64,000 bases of DNA from Synchiropus splendidus (lineage: Eukaryota; Chordata; Actinopteri; Syngnathiformes; Callionymidae): NCBI RefSeq assembly GCF_027744825.2, contig NC_071349.1:3224001-3288000 (forward strand). Reading direction: 5' to 3'. The stretch's first letter is position 1, and the number at the start of each line of letters is the position of its first letter. Positions 62,840-64,000 of the stretch are shown here, piece by piece. A program made the position numbers and the translations under genes. A model generated the notes under the pieces. It ran no database searches. It had not been told where the DNA came from and saw only the letters and a list, made by a program, of their open reading frames with translations.

Positions 62840-64000
62840 TGAGATAAGGTCGATTCCGGAACGCCAAACATTAAAATGTGGATAACTTTGGAAAAACACT
62901 TCAGACAGCTTAGATTTGATGTACAACTACTAGAAAGACCTTTTCTGCTATAGCGCAAGTTTAAAATTTCATGTTCGGAAGCTTCCTTGCAAAGTTATGG
63001 CACAATGCAGAAAACGCGTTTTCAGCCTGAGATAAGGTCGATTCCGGTACACCAAACATAAAAATATTGATAACTTTGGAAAAACACTTCAGACAGCTTA
63101 GCTTTGATGTGCAACTACTAGAAAGTCCCTTTCTGCTATAGTGGGAGTTGAAAATTCGATGTTCTGAAGCTTCCCTGCAAATTTATGGAACAATGCGTTA
63201 AACGCGTTTTCAGCCTGGGATAAGGTTGATTCAGGAACGCCAAACATAAAAAAGTTGATAACTTTTGAAATACACTTCAGACAGCTTAGATTTGATGTGC
63301 AAGTACTAGAAAGACCCTTTCTGCTATAGTGGGAGGTGAAAATTTCATGTTCTGAAGCTTCCCTGCAAAGTTATGGCACAATGCAGAAAACGCGTTTTCA
63401 GCCTGAGATAAGGTGGGTTCCAGAACGCCAAACATAAAAATGTTGATAACTTTGGAAAAACATTTAAGACAGCTTAGATTTGATGTGCAACTATTAGAAA
63501 GACCCTTTCTGCCATTGTGGGAGGTGAAAATTTGATGTTCTGAAGCTTCCCTGCAAAGTTATGGCACCATGCGTAAAAGGCGTTTTCAGGCTGAGATAAG
63601 GTCGATTCTGGAACGCCAAACATAAAAGTGTTGATAACTTCGAAAAGACACTTAAGACAGCTTAGATTCGATGAGCAACTACTAGAAAGACCCTTTCTAC
63701 TATAGCGGCAGGTAGAAATTTCATGTTCTGAGGCTTCCCTGCAAAGTTATGGCACAATGCAAAAAACACGTTTTCAGACTGAGATAAGGTGGGGTCCAGA
63801 ACGCCAAACATAAAAATGTTGATAACTTTGGAAAAACATTTCAGACAGCTCAGATTTGATCTGCAACTACTAGAAAGACCCTTTCTGCTATAGTGGGAGT
63901 TGAAAATTCGATGTTCTGAAGCTTCCCTGCAAAGTTATGGCACAATGCGTAAAACGCATTTTCAGCCTGAGATAAGGTCGATTCCAGAACGCCAAATATG
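62840..64000. repeat. Terminal duplicated block, second copy, running off the window
   Basis: This matches 59460-60622 and is still matching at the last base (GCCAAATATG at 63991 against 60613), so the true end lies outside the window. It is less alike than the 3.09-kb pair: CTACTTGAAAG against CTACTAGAAAG and AACACATTTTC against AACGCATTTTC are examples. Confidence 0.9.

Larger units (their letters stand above)
1..64000. repeat. 188-bp satellite DNA array, head to tail, filling the window
   Basis: The same unit recurs every 188 bp from the first base to the last. Landmarks in consensus order are CTTTCTGCTATAGTGGGAGG (1-20), TTCATGTTCTGAAGCTTCC (28-46), CAAAGTTATGG (50-60), GAAAACGCGTTTTC (70-83), CCTGAGATAAGG (86-97), TTCCGGAACGCC (102-113), ATAACTTTGG (130-139), CACTTCAGACAGC (145-157) and TTTGATGTGCAACTAC (163-178). 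Composition is about 40% GC. Units differ from the consensus by roughly 5-15% by eye. Two allelic states recur at several sites: GCAGAAAACG or GCGTAAAACG, GGTGGGTTCC or GGTCGATTCC, CATGTTCTG or CATTTTCTG, and TTTGGAAAA or TTTCGAAAA. No unit is inverted and no non-satellite insertion was seen. The unit length and organisation fit a centromeric or heterochromatic satellite of a eukaryote; that role is inferred. I do not recognise the family. Confidence 0.98.

Noticed and set aside
1..64000. CENP-B box
   Set aside because: I looked for the TTCG....A..CGGG pattern on both strands of the consensus and common variants and found none. The CGATTCCGGAACG segment has CpGs but not the required spacing.
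1..64000. CRISPR array
   Set aside because: The whole 188-bp unit is repeated; there are no short direct repeats alternating with unique spacers and no cas genes.
1..64000. Transposon or retroviral remnants, LTRs, target-site duplications
   Set aside because: No departure from the 188-bp register large enough to hold an element was seen. Large register changes are deletions of satellite sequence only.
1..64000. tRNA, 5S or other rRNA tandem genes
   Set aside because: The monomer contains no recognisable A/B box pair with a cloverleaf and nothing resembling 5S rRNA; unit-to-unit variation is spread over the whole monomer with no conserved RNA core.
1..64000. Bacterial promoters, ribosome binding sites or terminators
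   Set aside because: GGGAGGTGAAAA can resemble a ribosome binding site and the palindromes can resemble terminators, but they occur in hundreds of copies with no gene attached.

Overview
The whole 64 kb window is one uninterrupted head-to-tail tandem array of a single satellite DNA family with a 188-bp monomer. By eye the consensus is about 40% GC. By length arithmetic the window holds roughly 342 monomers plus a partial one. The window opens at what I call monomer position 1 (CTTTCTGCTA) and ends near position 120. Every monomer I read lies in the same orientation. I saw no unique-sequence spacer, transposon, RNA gene or credible protein gene.

The array points to a nuclear eukaryotic chromosome, probably a centromeric, pericentromeric or other heterochromatic block. 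Three things support this: the nucleosome-scale monomer, patchy higher-order repeats, and many CpG to TpG/CpA changes, as expected of methylated DNA. I cannot name the species or family. A CAAAGTTAT motif present in both orientations in each monomer is only faintly reminiscent of some plant satellites, so a plant is a low-confidence guess.

Open frames of 60-124 codons recur throughout. They are a by-product of the repeat: 188 is not a multiple of 3, so the frame changes at each monomer and no frame stays open beyond about two units. I annotate no CDS.

There is no single higher-order repeat. The array is a mosaic of local duplications at near-exact multiples of 188 bp. About 1-13.6 kb is a mixed region with 6-, 7- and 9-monomer duplications, including a 1685-bp unit present about 2.15 times at 4.4-8.0 kb. 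About 13.6-20 kb carries a CTCAGG/CTCTACAG variant family. At 21.3-27.9 kb a 3.09-kb block occurs twice, offset by exactly 19 monomers (3572 bp), with one difference seen. At 28-33.2 kb, rearranged copies of the 13.6-18 kb material reappear. At 33.2-37.4 kb the monomers are more diverged. At 37.4-57 kb there are several 4-, 5-, 7- and 9-monomer duplications. At 57-64 kb a block of at least 1.1 kb is repeated 3.38 kb apart and runs off the window end.

Structural exceptions are five units with large deletions (78 bp three times, 107 bp, 17 bp) and a heritable 9-bp deletion shared by six monomers. Each monomer carries a 14-bp perfect palindrome, an 8-10-bp palindrome and a longer imperfect inverted repeat, which are the best candidates for functional elements.
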